DNA from: Paracoccaceae bacterium
Lineage (GTDB): Bacteria > Pseudomonadota > Alphaproteobacteria > Rhodobacterales > Rhodobacteraceae
NCBI GenBank assembly: GCA_020425125.1
Contig: JAGQRV010000015.1
Span: 41,353-86,191 of the forward strand
Direction: 5' to 3'
Length of the DNA stretch: 44,839 nucleotides
The translations under genes and the position numbers were made by a program. The notes below the pieces were generated by a model that worked only from the letters and a program-made list of their open reading frames with translations, did no database searches and had not been told where the DNA came from. Shown in pieces: positions 1 through 8,149 of this stretch; within the stretch, counting starts at the first letter, position 1; each line of letters starts with the position of its first letter.

Positions 1-561
<561 letters not shown>

Positions 562-583
562 CGCGCGGGCGGCGGCGCGGGCG

Positions 584-1777
584 TCAGCCCCGCCGCAAGG
601 CCCTGCGGAAGCTGTCCTCGGCCAGTTGGGCTCCCTTGTCCCAGCTGAAGAGCCGTGCGCGCGCCAGCGCTTTCGCGGCCAGGTCGGCGGCCAGCGAGGC
701 GTCGCTCAGCAGACGGATCGCCTGGTTGGCCAGTGCGGCGCCCGATTCCGGATCGAAATAGAGGCCGCCGTCCCCGACGACCTCCGGCAGGCTGCCGCGA
801 TCCGACGACAGGACCGGCGTGCCGCAGGACATCGATTCGAGTGCAGGCAGCCCGAAACCTTCCCAGAGGGACGGGAAGACCAGTGCCTGGGCGCTGGCCA
901 GAAGCCGCGCGAGATCTGCGTCGTCGATCTCGCCGGTGAAGACGATCCTGCCGGCGGCCTCGGCATCCTTGGCGGCCTCGGCCTGCAACTCCTCCACATT
1001 GTCCCAGAACCGCGCTCCGGTGGTGCGACCGACGATGGCAAGCCGTGCGTCGGGCACTGCGGCGCGGATCCGCGGCATCGCCTCGATCAGGCGGATCACG
1101 TTCTTGTGGCGGTTGAAGCCGCCCAGATAGACGAGCAGTGGCGCCTCGGGCGGGATGCCGTGACGCACCCGGACCGCCGCCCTTTCGGCCGGATCGTCAA
1201 GCGGACGGAAAACGGGCTCTGCGCCTTCGGTGATGGTGTCGATCTTCGCCGCGGGGATGCCAAGGATCCGCGTCAGATCCTGACGCGAGGCCTCTGAGAT
1301 GGTCATCACCCGCGTCGCCTGCTGCTTGGCGAGCCAGCATTTCGCCTGCCAGAGGCGGAAGTTGCGCCGGGTCGGGAAGATCAGGTCGGGAAAGCGTTCG
1401 GGGATCGTGTCGTGATAGCAGATCACGCTCGGCCGGCGGGCCAGCAGGGGAAAGTACGAATAGACCGCAGGGTAGAAGAAGACGTCGCACGCCAGCGCCC
1501 GCGCTGCGCGGGCCATGGTCAGCAGATCCGCGCCACCCCGGGCTGCGGCGCCGGTCGCGGCTTCGGCCATGGTGGTCTGGGATCCGGCGATCCGCATCTC
1601 CACGCCCGGCGGAACGGGCCGTTCTGGCACCTGGTCGAAGAGCAGCGTGTAGCGAAAGCCGCTGTCGCGCGCCGCCAGCGCCGCCACAAGATTGCGGGTG
1701 AAGCGGCCGAAGCCGCGTTCGTTTTCCCACGAACCCGCATCGACGCCGACATGGATCGTCTCGCCTGCCATGCTCAT
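584..1777 (-). CDS. GT4-family glycosyltransferase
   Basis: Retaining glycosyltransferase of the GT-B fold, family 4, which transfers a sugar from a nucleotide donor to a glycan or lipid acceptor at the cytoplasmic side. It is 397 residues, normal for the family. The C-terminal domain has the donor-site motif EGFGLPALE (E306 to E314, the EX7E pattern) followed by GTPVLSS and LPEV. The GGFNRHKN segment near residue 220 marks the start of the C-terminal Rossmann domain. Its ATG overlaps the TGA of the epimerase gene upstream by four bases (ATGA), so translation is probably coupled. A second Met two codons later is an alternative start. Donor and acceptor cannot be read from sequence; the neighbours suggest a surface polysaccharide. 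Confidence 0.9.
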   Translation of the reverse strand: MSMAGETIHVGVDAGSWENERGFGRFTRNLVAALAARDSGFRYTLLFDQVPERPVPPGVEMRIAGSQTTMAEAATGAAARGGADLLTMARAARALACDVFFYPAVYSYFPLLARRPSVICYHDTIPERFPDLIFPTRRNFRLWQAKCWLAKQQATRVMTISEASRQDLTRILGIPAAKIDTITEGAEPVFRPLDDPAERAAVRVRHGIPPEAPLLVYLGGFNRHKNVIRLIEAMPRIRAAVPDARLAIVGRTTGARFWDNVEELQAEAAKDAEAAGRIVFTGEIDDADLARLLASAQALVFPSLWEGFGLPALESMSCGTPVLSSDRGSLPEVVGDGGLYFDPESGAALANQAIRLLSDASLAADLAAKALARARLFSWDKGAQLAEDSFRRALRRG

Positions 1778-2862
1778 GCCGCCCCGTAGCGCTGCGCCAG
1801 ATAAGGCGCGGTGGCGGCAAGTCCTTCGGCCAGTCCGAAGGCGGGCGCGTAGCCCAGCATCTCGCGCGCCCGGTCGATCCGGCAGACGCCGCGTGCGGCG
1901 AAGAGGTCGAGCAGGAACCGGTCTGGATAATGGTCGCCCTGTGGCGCCATCCGCCGCTTCACCGCATGGACCAGCCCTTCGACCCGCTCGCGGCCGAGAA
2001 CGCCGCGGGCAAGCGCGCTCAGCCGCGCGGCTTTTGACGGTGCGTCGGGAATCGCCGTTTCAGGGTCCGGCGCAGGCCCGACCCGGGCGGCAAGCGCCGC
2101 CATGGCTTCGTGCCGGATACTGCCACGCCCGAGGATCCCGGCATATCCGGTCAGAAGGTCCGACCAGGACACCGGGGACACGCCCGAGATGATGAACCGG
2201 GCCTGTCCCGAACCGTCCTGCGCGGCGGCGCGCACGAGGGCCTGGGCTACATCGTCGACGTAGACGGCATTGCACCGCCCTTCGGGTTCGGGGAGGACCA
2301 CGGCTCCTGCGGCCAGCCATTCGGCGAAGGTGTCCGTCCAGAGCGTGCTGCCGGGGCCATAAACCAGCGTCGGCTGAAGGATCGTGACGGGGAGCCCTGA
2401 AGCAATCAACCGCTGCTCCATCGCGATCTTGGCGCGGCGATAGGGGCTGCCGCCGGGCCGAATCATCGGGCAGCTTTCGTCGAGGTCGGCCCCCGGCCAG
2501 CCGTCATAGACGACGATGGAGCTGGCATGGACGACCCGGGCGAGGTGCGCGGCTCCGGCCGCGGCGAGCAGGGTCTCGAAATCGGCGAGGTTCTGGGCAG
2601 CGGTCGCGCGGACATCGTAGGCGAGGTGGACCAGAACGTCCTGTCCTGCCAGCGCCCGGTCGACATCGCCGCGCCGCCCGAGATCCCCCGCGACACTGTC
2701 CACGGCGTCCGCCAGGGCCGAGCCGGACCTGCTGCGCGACAGCACCGTGACCTTTGCGCCGGCGGCACGCAGCGCGGGAACCACGCGGCGGCCAATGAAG
2801 CCCGACGCCCCTGTCACCAGAACGCGGCGGCCGCTGAACCCGTCCAGTCCGCTTGTCTCCAT
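1774..2862 (-). CDS. NAD-dependent sugar epimerase/dehydratase (extended SDR)
   Basis: Extended short-chain dehydrogenase/reductase of the NAD-dependent epimerase/dehydratase family, likely acting on a nucleotide sugar. From the chosen ATG the product is 362 residues. It has the dinucleotide-binding motif GASGFIG at residues 18-24 and the catalytic YRRAK (Tyr141, Lys145), with a Ser in ASSIVVYD upstream. The ATG at 2862 is preferred over one seven codons upstream because a strong AAGGAGG lies seven bases before it. It is first of a two-gene minus-strand unit with the GT4 gene (four-base overlap) and is divergent from the Gfo/Idh gene at 3033. The substrate is unknown; a role in making a sugar donor for the adjacent transferases is inference. 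Confidence 0.88.
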   Translation of the reverse strand: METSGLDGFSGRRVLVTGASGFIGRRVVPALRAAGAKVTVLSRSRSGSALADAVDSVAGDLGRRGDVDRALAGQDVLVHLAYDVRATAAQNLADFETLLAAAGAAHLARVVHASSIVVYDGWPGADLDESCPMIRPGGSPYRRAKIAMEQRLIASGLPVTILQPTLVYGPGSTLWTDTFAEWLAAGAVVLPEPEGRCNAVYVDDVAQALVRAAAQDGSGQARFIISGVSPVSWSDLLTGYAGILGRGSIRHEAMAALAARVGPAPDPETAIPDAPSKAARLSALARGVLGRERVEGLVHAVKRRMAPQGDHYPDRFLLDLFAARGVCRIDRAREMLGYAPAFGLAEGLAATAPYLAQRYGAA

Positions 2863-3032
2863 GCCCTGCCTCCTTGAGCGCACGGGGCGACGGACCCGGA
2901 CGCAAAAAACGAATAACCACCAATCGCGCGAAACCTAGCGGCTCCGCCCGGATCATGCTATTCCGCATCGCAGCAAACAGGCGATTAATCAGGGCACGGG
3001 CACCGGCGGGCTGCCGGTGTAAAAGGTGATAC

Positions 3033-4136
3033 ATGAGAATTGGCGTCATTGGTGCTGCCGGCCGGATCGGCCGCATGCGTGTTCAGACCATCCTCGAAAA
3101 CCCGAAGACCTCGCTGGCGGCCGTGATGGATGTCAACGAGGCGGCCGCGGCTGCCCTGGCACCGGGCGCGCCGTCCTTCTCGGACGCTGCGCGATTCTTC
3201 GACGTGCCGATGGATGCGGTGGCAATTTCCACGCCGCCGCACGTGCGCGAAGCTCTTTGCCGCGAAGCCTATGCGCGGGGCCTGCACGTTCTGACCGAAA
3301 AGCCGCTTGCCCATACGCTCGAAGCCAGCCGCAACATCGTCGCCGCGGCCGCCGCCGCCGGCAAGGTGCTCGCCGGCGGGTTCAACATGCGGTACTACCC
3401 CGCCTTTGCATATGTGAAGGACATCGTCGGCTCCGGCCAGCTGGGCGAGATCGACCATGTCCGGGTCTATGGCGGCCATAACGGCCTGGCGAATTTCGGC
3501 CAGGAATGGCAGTACAAGGCGCCCCAATCGGGCGGCGGCGCGATGTGGGATGTCGGCATCCACATGACCGACATGGCCCGCCATGTGATGGGCGACATCA
3601 CCCGCGTCTACGGCGTCCTGAGCGAGCGGGTCTGGAAAATCCCTGGCTCCGAAGACAATGCGATGGCGATCTTCCACGCCCCGGACGGTGTCGCGGCGAC
3701 CTATCACGCGACCTGGACGGACTGGAAGGGCTACAGCAGCGTCATCGAGGTCTATGGCAGCCGCGGCATGGTGCGCGGCGCCTACGCGCCCATGGACAGT
3801 TTGCTGATCACCATGGCTCATCCGGGAGGGAAGAGCCGCACGGTGCACAACCGCTATCTCGACGTGAAGGTGAACGAGAAACTGAAGAGCTGGACCCACA
3901 CCGCGGTCAAGAGCTTCGCCGCGGAGCTTGAGGATTTCCTCGATCTGGTGACCGACGGCTCGGGCGGGCGGATTGCCGACCAGGATGCGGCGCTTCGCGC
4001 GATCGAGGTCGCGGTCGCCGTGCGGGAAAGCTCGAAGACCGGTCAGGCTGTCACGCTGGCGCCTCTGGGCAGCGCGGTTGCGCCATCGCCCTCGGAAAGT
4101 GCAGCCCCTGCGTCCCTGGACAGTTCCGCCGCGTAG
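3033..4136 (+). CDS. Gfo/Idh/MocA-family oxidoreductase
   Basis: NAD(P)-dependent oxidoreductase of the glucose-fructose oxidoreductase / inositol dehydrogenase family, 367 residues. The N-terminal Rossmann motif GAAGRIG begins at residue 7, and the family's EKP motif (catalytic lysine in TEKPLAHT) is at 89-91. The middle has GGGAMWDVGIHMTD, the usual C-terminal-domain signature with its conserved Asp and His. The last 20 residues are Ala/Ser/Pro-rich and low-complexity. The start has GGTGAT upstream. A hairpin (arms 3001-3007 and 3013-3019) sits just before this ribosome site. In glycan loci such enzymes often oxidise nucleotide sugars at C3, which fits here but is not shown. It leads the plus-strand half of the locus. 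Confidence 0.9.
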   Translation: MRIGVIGAAGRIGRMRVQTILENPKTSLAAVMDVNEAAAAALAPGAPSFSDAARFFDVPMDAVAISTPPHVREALCREAYARGLHVLTEKPLAHTLEASRNIVAAAAAAGKVLAGGFNMRYYPAFAYVKDIVGSGQLGEIDHVRVYGGHNGLANFGQEWQYKAPQSGGGAMWDVGIHMTDMARHVMGDITRVYGVLSERVWKIPGSEDNAMAIFHAPDGVAATYHATWTDWKGYSSVIEVYGSRGMVRGAYAPMDSLLITMAHPGGKSRTVHNRYLDVKVNEKLKSWTHTAVKSFAAELEDFLDLVTDGSGGRIADQDAALRAIEVAVAVRESSKTGQAVTLAPLGSAVAPSPSESAAPASLDSSAA

Positions 4137-4211
4137 ATCCGGCCGGATCGGCGTGACCGAGGGGCCCAGTTGCGCTCCTCCGCGCCGGACTGCGCCCGAG
4201 GAGTGAGACGA

Positions 4212-5132
4212 GTGAACCCCGAGTCGAAGATTTCCATCGTTGTCACCATCGTCGATGGCGGCCCCTATTTGCGTGCCTTTCTCGAGTCGCTGACGCGCCA
4301 GACCGATGCGCCGCCGATCGAGGTCATCGTCCCGTACGACGCCAGCATCGCCGAGGTGGGCAAGCTCGCGCCGGACTTTCCCGATGCCCGGTTCCTCGAT
4401 CTGGGCACGCTCCGCCCGGAGCGGCCGATCGCATCCCAGGCCGGGCAGCATGAACTCTATGACCGCCGCCGGGCCGCGGGGCTCGCCGCAGCGACCGGCG
4501 ACATCATCGCCATTCTCGAGGATCGCGGCCATCCGGTGGCAGACTGGGCGAAGACGGCCGCGCGGCTTCACCGGGACCTCGGCAAGGCAGTGATCGGCGG
4601 CGCCATCGACTGCAAGGAGCCGGTGAGCCTGCTGAACTGGGCAATCTGGGTCTGCGACTTCAACCGCTATGGCCGGCCCTTCGACAGCGGCCCGCGCGAC
4701 TGGGTGTCGGACGTCAATATCACCTATAGCCGAAAGGCGCTGGAGGCGACCCGGCATCTGTGGAAGGACCGTTTCCACGAACCGCTGGTCCACTGGCACC
4801 TGATGGAGCATGGCGAGGAGCTGTGGCTGTCGAACGAGCTGGTGGTGGAGCATGCCCGGCCGCCTTATCCGCTGGGCCGCGTGCTGGCCGAACGCTTCGC
4901 CTGGGGCCGGCTCTTCGGCTATATCCGGGCCAAGCAGATGACGCTCGGCAAGCGGATCCTGCTGTCGCTGGCAGGGCCGGCGGTGCCGCCCGTTCTCTGG
5001 GTGCGCCATGGCCGGATGCGGGCACGGAAGGGAAAGCTCGGGCGCTATGTGCGGGCGCTGCCTCATGTCATGCTGCTGACGACCGCGTGGACCGCTGGCG
5101 AGGTCTGGGGCACGTTCACGGGCCGTCCCTGA
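4212..5132 (+). CDS. GT2-like glycosyltransferase
   Basis: Glycosyltransferase of the GT-A fold, family 2 type, 306 residues from the GTG start. The N-terminus reads ISIVVTIVDGGPYLRAFLES, the usual opening of GT2 enzymes. A nucleotide-binding acidic pair appears as ILEDRGHP, where classical GT2 enzymes have DxD, so this is a divergent branch. The C-terminal third is basic and has two short hydrophobic stretches that could associate with the membrane. The GTG at 4212 is chosen because GAGGAG lies at 4198-4203. An upstream in-frame start at 4170 would add 14 residues without a clear ribosome site. It lies 75 bases after the Gfo/Idh gene and 42 bases before the second GT4, so the three are probably one transcript. 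Acceptor and donor are unknown. Confidence 0.8.
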   Translation: MNPESKISIVVTIVDGGPYLRAFLESLTRQTDAPPIEVIVPYDASIAEVGKLAPDFPDARFLDLGTLRPERPIASQAGQHELYDRRRAAGLAAATGDIIAILEDRGHPVADWAKTAARLHRDLGKAVIGGAIDCKEPVSLLNWAIWVCDFNRYGRPFDSGPRDWVSDVNITYSRKALEATRHLWKDRFHEPLVHWHLMEHGEELWLSNELVVEHARPPYPLGRVLAERFAWGRLFGYIRAKQMTLGKRILLSLAGPAVPPVLWVRHGRMRARKGKLGRYVRALPHVMLLTTAWTAGEVWGTFTGRP

Positions 5133-5174
5133 CCCAAGTTTGACACCCCGTCTGCCGGGGATGATGGAGGTTTC

Positions 5175-6335
5175 ATGCGAGACACGGCGTGCCAACCCGG
5201 CGAGACGGCCACGGTGCCGTTGCGTGTCCTTGAAATGGGCACGCAGTTCGGCATGGGCGGGATCACCCGGCACATCCGCGCCCTGACCGACTGGCTGCGC
5301 ATCCGGGGCCACAGCGTCACGCTGGCGGGAACCGAAGATGTCTGGGGCAGCCGGAAGATCGACCGCACCTTTCTGCCGCTTCCGACCCGCTATGTCGCGT
5401 CGGACGGCGGCAGCGTGCCAGTGCGGCTGGTCAATGCGGCGCGGGCGGCGTGGACGCTGCGGCGCTGGCTCGCCTCCCATCCCGTGGACGTCATCCATTG
5501 TCACGAATCCGCCCCCGCGCTGGTGGCGCTGATCGCGCGGATCGGGACCGGAATCCCCGTGGCTGTCACCTTTCACGGATCGGAGCCCGAGCGGGTGGGC
5601 GAGTTCGGCCGCATCGCGCGGCATTGCGATCTGGTGATCACGCCGAGCCATCGGGCCGCGGCGGATCTGGTCTCGGTCGGAAAGGTGCCCGAAGCCAAGG
5701 TGAAGGTGATCGGCCTCGGCGTCGCGCCGGCCCCCGACGATCAAGCCGAGGAGATCGACGCGCTCCGCACCGAGCTTCTGGATGGTGGGGACCGGCTGAT
5801 CGTCACCGTGGCACGGCTTCTGCACCAGAAGGGGATCGACGTCCTGATCGACTGCGTCGCAGCGCTGAAGGAAAGTCATCCCGGCTACCGCTTCGTCGTG
5901 GTGGGGGATGGACCCGACCGCGACAAGTACGAGGCGCTGGCGAAGCAGAAGGGTCTCACTGACCGGCTGAAATTCATGGGACGGAGCGAACGGCCACACC
6001 TCTATCTGCGGGCGGCCGATCTTTTCCTGCTGACCTCGCGCTGGGAGGCGCTTCCCTTCACCATCGTCGAGGCCTTCCAGTGCGCAACGCCTGCCGTGGC
6101 GACAGCGTGTTCCGGGGTCGTGGAACTGATCGACGGGACCGTCGGCGCAACGGTGCCGATCGGCGACGTGCCGGCGATCTGCGCCGCGGTGTCCGGCATT
6201 CTGGACGATGAGCCGCGCCGCCGGTCCATGGCCGCGGCAGCGCTCGCCCGAAGCCGGGAGGACCGGTTCCGGCCGGACTGGGTGCATGCGCGGTTCGAGG
6301 AAACCTACCGGGCACTGGCGGCGCCCCGCGCGTAA
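5175..6335 (+). CDS. GT4-family glycosyltransferase
   Basis: Second GT-B family 4 glycosyltransferase of the locus, 386 residues. The N-terminal domain has the acceptor-side glycine-rich start QFGMGGITRHI, and the segment HGSEPERV lies near 134-141. The C-terminal domain has TVARLLHQKGID (about residue 211) and the motif EALPFTIVE (E291 to E299, EX7E pattern), then the QCATPAVAT stretch. GGAGG lies about six bases before the ATG. A perfect TTGACA (5140-5145) and a small CCCCG/CGGGG hairpin occupy the gap before it, but no matching -10 follows, so read-through from the GT2-like gene is more likely. A role in surface polysaccharide synthesis is inferred from the neighbours. Confidence 0.9.
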   Translation: MRDTACQPGETATVPLRVLEMGTQFGMGGITRHIRALTDWLRIRGHSVTLAGTEDVWGSRKIDRTFLPLPTRYVASDGGSVPVRLVNAARAAWTLRRWLASHPVDVIHCHESAPALVALIARIGTGIPVAVTFHGSEPERVGEFGRIARHCDLVITPSHRAAADLVSVGKVPEAKVKVIGLGVAPAPDDQAEEIDALRTELLDGGDRLIVTVARLLHQKGIDVLIDCVAALKESHPGYRFVVVGDGPDRDKYEALAKQKGLTDRLKFMGRSERPHLYLRAADLFLLTSRWEALPFTIVEAFQCATPAVATACSGVVELIDGTVGATVPIGDVPAICAAVSGILDDEPRRRSMAAAALARSREDRFRPDWVHARFEETYRALAAPRA

Positions 6336-6629
6336 GGCAGCATTCCCGCGCGGTCGGCGCGCACCGTCTCCGGACAAGATGTCGCGGCCTGATCCGATGT
6401 TCTCGGGCCGGCGCCTCTGCAATCGGGGAGGGGCTTGCCGTTTCCGATGTCGCCTTAGGCCGGCCACGCGCCAATGTCACGGCAAGCGGCTTGCCGCGGG
6501 CCGCCCTCGGGCATTGGCATGGCTCCCATCCAGCTTATCTTGACGGGAACCACGGGCCTGCGCCGCGGTGGGAATCGGCGGCAGGAGCGCTTCAGCACTG
6601 GCGATGACAGACCGGTACAGGGAGACAGC
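6336..6629 (+). promoter_or_regulatory. Long structured leader upstream of the DUF475 gene
   Basis: 294 bases without a convincing gene. Several pairings are visible: a hairpin with arms 6422-6429 and 6441-6448 (eight pairs, two of them G-U); GCTTGCCG in its loop (6433-6440), complementary to CGGCAAGC at 6480-6487; a second GCTTGCCG at 6489-6496 that can pair with the same CGGCAAG in a tight hairpin; and an enclosing stem GCCAATG (6470-6476) with CATTGGC (6512-6518). The middle segment can pair only one way at a time, which is riboswitch- or attenuator-like geometry. TerC-family genes are known targets of the manganese-sensing yybP-ykoY riboswitch, but I cannot match that consensus here. No good promoter was found within the stretch. 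Confidence 0.4.
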
Positions 6630-7712
6630 GTGATCCGCGACAGCACCGCACCGCAGAGGAGGTCGCTCTTTTCCTATCTTCGCTGGGCCGTCATCACGAC
6701 AGGTTTCGGTCTGATCCTGGGCGGATGGCTGGGATGGCAAAGCACCGGCACGGCGGCCGGTGCGGTCAGCGTTTTCTTCATCTGCGCCGTGCTGGCGGTG
6801 CTCGAGATCTCGCTGTCGTTCGACAATGCCATCGTCAATGCCAACAAGCTGCGCAACATGACCCCGGTCTGGCAGAAGCGCTTCCTGACCTGGGGCATCG
6901 TCATTGCGGTCTTCGGCATGCGCATCCTGTTTCCGCTTGCCATCGTGGCGATTGCCGCGGGGATCGGTCCGGTCGAAGCGCTGCGGCTCGCCGCCACCGA
7001 ACCGGGCGAATACGCGCGGATCATGCGCGAGGCCCATCTCGGCATTGCCGCCTTCGGCGGCAGCTTCCTGATGATGGTCGGGCTCAACTTCTTCTTCGAT
7101 CACGAGAAGGACGTGCATTGGGTCCGGTTCATCGAACGCCACATGGCGCGGGTCGCCACGATCCGGGGGGTGGAGGTCGCTATTGTCCTCGTCCTCATCC
7201 TGATCTTTGCGGGCATGCTGGACGGGGAGGAGGCCGCCACCTTCTTCCACGCCGCGATCTACGGGCTTCTGACCTTCCTTCTCGTCGAGGTGCTGGCCGG
7301 GATGCTCGACGCGGCCGACGAAGCGATGAGCGCCGCGGCACGGGGCGGGGTCGGCGCCTTCGTCTATCTGGAGGTGCTCGATGCGAGCTTCTCGTTCGAC
7401 GGCGTCATCGGGGCTTTCGCGCTGACGCAGAACCTGTTCGTGATCGCCATCGGCCTCGGGATCGGTGCGATGTATGTACGGTCGATGACGATCATGCTGG
7501 TCGACCGCAAGACGCTGGCCGAATACCGGTATCTGGAACACGGCGCGTTCTGGGCGATCCTGATCCTGGCGGTGATCATGTACGCGCAAGCGCTCACGCA
7601 TATTCCGGAAGCCGTGACCGGACTGGCCGGCGCGGCGCTGATCGGCATTTCTCTCTGGTCGTCGATCCGCCACAAGGCCGCCGATGCCGCGCGGCATGAT
7701 TTGCGCCGTTAA
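6630..7712 (+). CDS. DUF475 / TerC-like integral membrane protein
   Basis: Polytopic inner-membrane protein of the DUF475 family, related to TerC, 360 residues from the GTG at 6630 with GGGAGA just upstream. There are about nine hydrophobic segments. The two family hallmarks, acidic residues inside membrane helices, are present as SLSFDNAIVNANK (about residue 70) and LDASFSFDGVIGAF (about residue 250). TerC relatives are linked to tellurite resistance and, in several bacteria, to metal (Mn2+) export; the DUF475 branch itself is not well characterised. An open frame extends 52 codons upstream, but that part overlaps the structured leader and has no recognisable protein features. It stands alone between the glycan locus and tRNA-Asp. 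Confidence 0.85.
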   Translation: MIRDSTAPQRRSLFSYLRWAVITTGFGLILGGWLGWQSTGTAAGAVSVFFICAVLAVLEISLSFDNAIVNANKLRNMTPVWQKRFLTWGIVIAVFGMRILFPLAIVAIAAGIGPVEALRLAATEPGEYARIMREAHLGIAAFGGSFLMMVGLNFFFDHEKDVHWVRFIERHMARVATIRGVEVAIVLVLILIFAGMLDGEEAATFFHAAIYGLLTFLLVEVLAGMLDAADEAMSAAARGGVGAFVYLEVLDASFSFDGVIGAFALTQNLFVIAIGLGIGAMYVRSMTIMLVDRKTLAEYRYLEHGAFWAILILAVIMYAQALTHIPEAVTGLAGAALIGISLWSSIRHKAADAARHDLRR

Positions 7713-7881
7713 GTCATCGGGCGCAGATGCGTTCAGCCGCCTCCACCGGACGTCGACACGTCAGGTACCGGTTGCGTAACGGAACTCGATAACTGGGACA
7801 GAAACGCAAGGATCCGCCAGGCGCTCGGCCGTGGGCGCGGACGCGGATGTCGCGGTGCCGGTGGCAACCGCCGGCGCCTTC

Positions 7882-7910
7882 TTGACGCCCCTGAGAGGCT
7901 GGCCTAGAAG
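7882..7910 (+). promoter_or_regulatory. Promoter of tRNA-Asp copy 1
   Basis: Sigma-70-type promoter: -35 TTGACG (7882-7887), a 17-base spacer, and -10 TAGAAG (7905-7910). The -10 ends 39 bases before the mature tRNA. The second tRNA-Asp copy has a promoter of the same design at nearly the same distance, which supports both. The rest of 7713-7881 shows no gene. Confidence 0.65.
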
Positions 7911-7948
7911 ACCGCTCACGCTCGGGGTATGCCTCCGGCGTTCAGCGC

Positions 7949-8025
7949 GCGGTTGTAGCTCAGTCGGTTAGAGTACCGGCCTGTCACGCCGGGGGTCGCG
8001 GGTTCGAGCCCCGTCAACCGCGCCA
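7949..8025 (+). tRNA. tRNA-Asp (GTC), copy 1
   Basis: 77-base tRNA with CCA encoded. The seven-base acceptor stem GCGGTTG (7949-7955) pairs with CAACCGC (8015-8021), and the discriminator is G8022. The anticodon loop CTGTCAC carries GTC, which reads Asp codons, and the T-arm has GGTTCGAGCC. It is base-for-base identical to the copy at 9909-9985. It is transcribed toward the 3' end of the phoD gene. Confidence 0.97.
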
Positions 8026-8113
8026 CTGCTGTCCCCGATGGCCTGGACGCACCGCCCTTGTCCTGGTCGGTCCGAGCAAGCTTGATCCGCTCGCGACGCA
8101 CACCGGATTGAAG

Positions 8114-8137
8114 CCGGACACCGCGAACGGCGTCCGG
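8114..8137. terminator. Hairpin between tRNA-Asp and phoD 3' end
   Basis: Stem of ten positions with one mismatch (8114-8123 with 8128-8137) and the loop CGAA, lying 12 bases past the phoD stop and about 90 bases after the tRNA. Neither strand has a clear U-run. It is plausibly a bidirectional terminator for the converging transcripts. Confidence 0.4.
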
Positions 8138-8149
8138 GCCCCCCAAGGG

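Noticed and set aside
4136-4149. Perfect 14-base palindrome GATCCGGCCGGATC at the end of the Gfo/Idh gene
   Set aside because: It has no loop, so it cannot form a normal terminator hairpin, and such palindromes are expected by chance at this GC content.
5140-5168. Perfect TTGACA before the second plus-strand GT4 gene
   Set aside because: The hexamer 17 bases on is GATGGA, which is part of the ribosome site and not a -10; no promoter called.
2985-6467. 1160-codon open frame on the minus strand opposite the Gfo/Idh, GT2-like and GT4 genes
   Set aside because: It lies antisense to three well-recognised proteins with their own ribosome sites, and its translation is Arg/Gly/His-rich without family features. 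High GC makes long antisense frames common.
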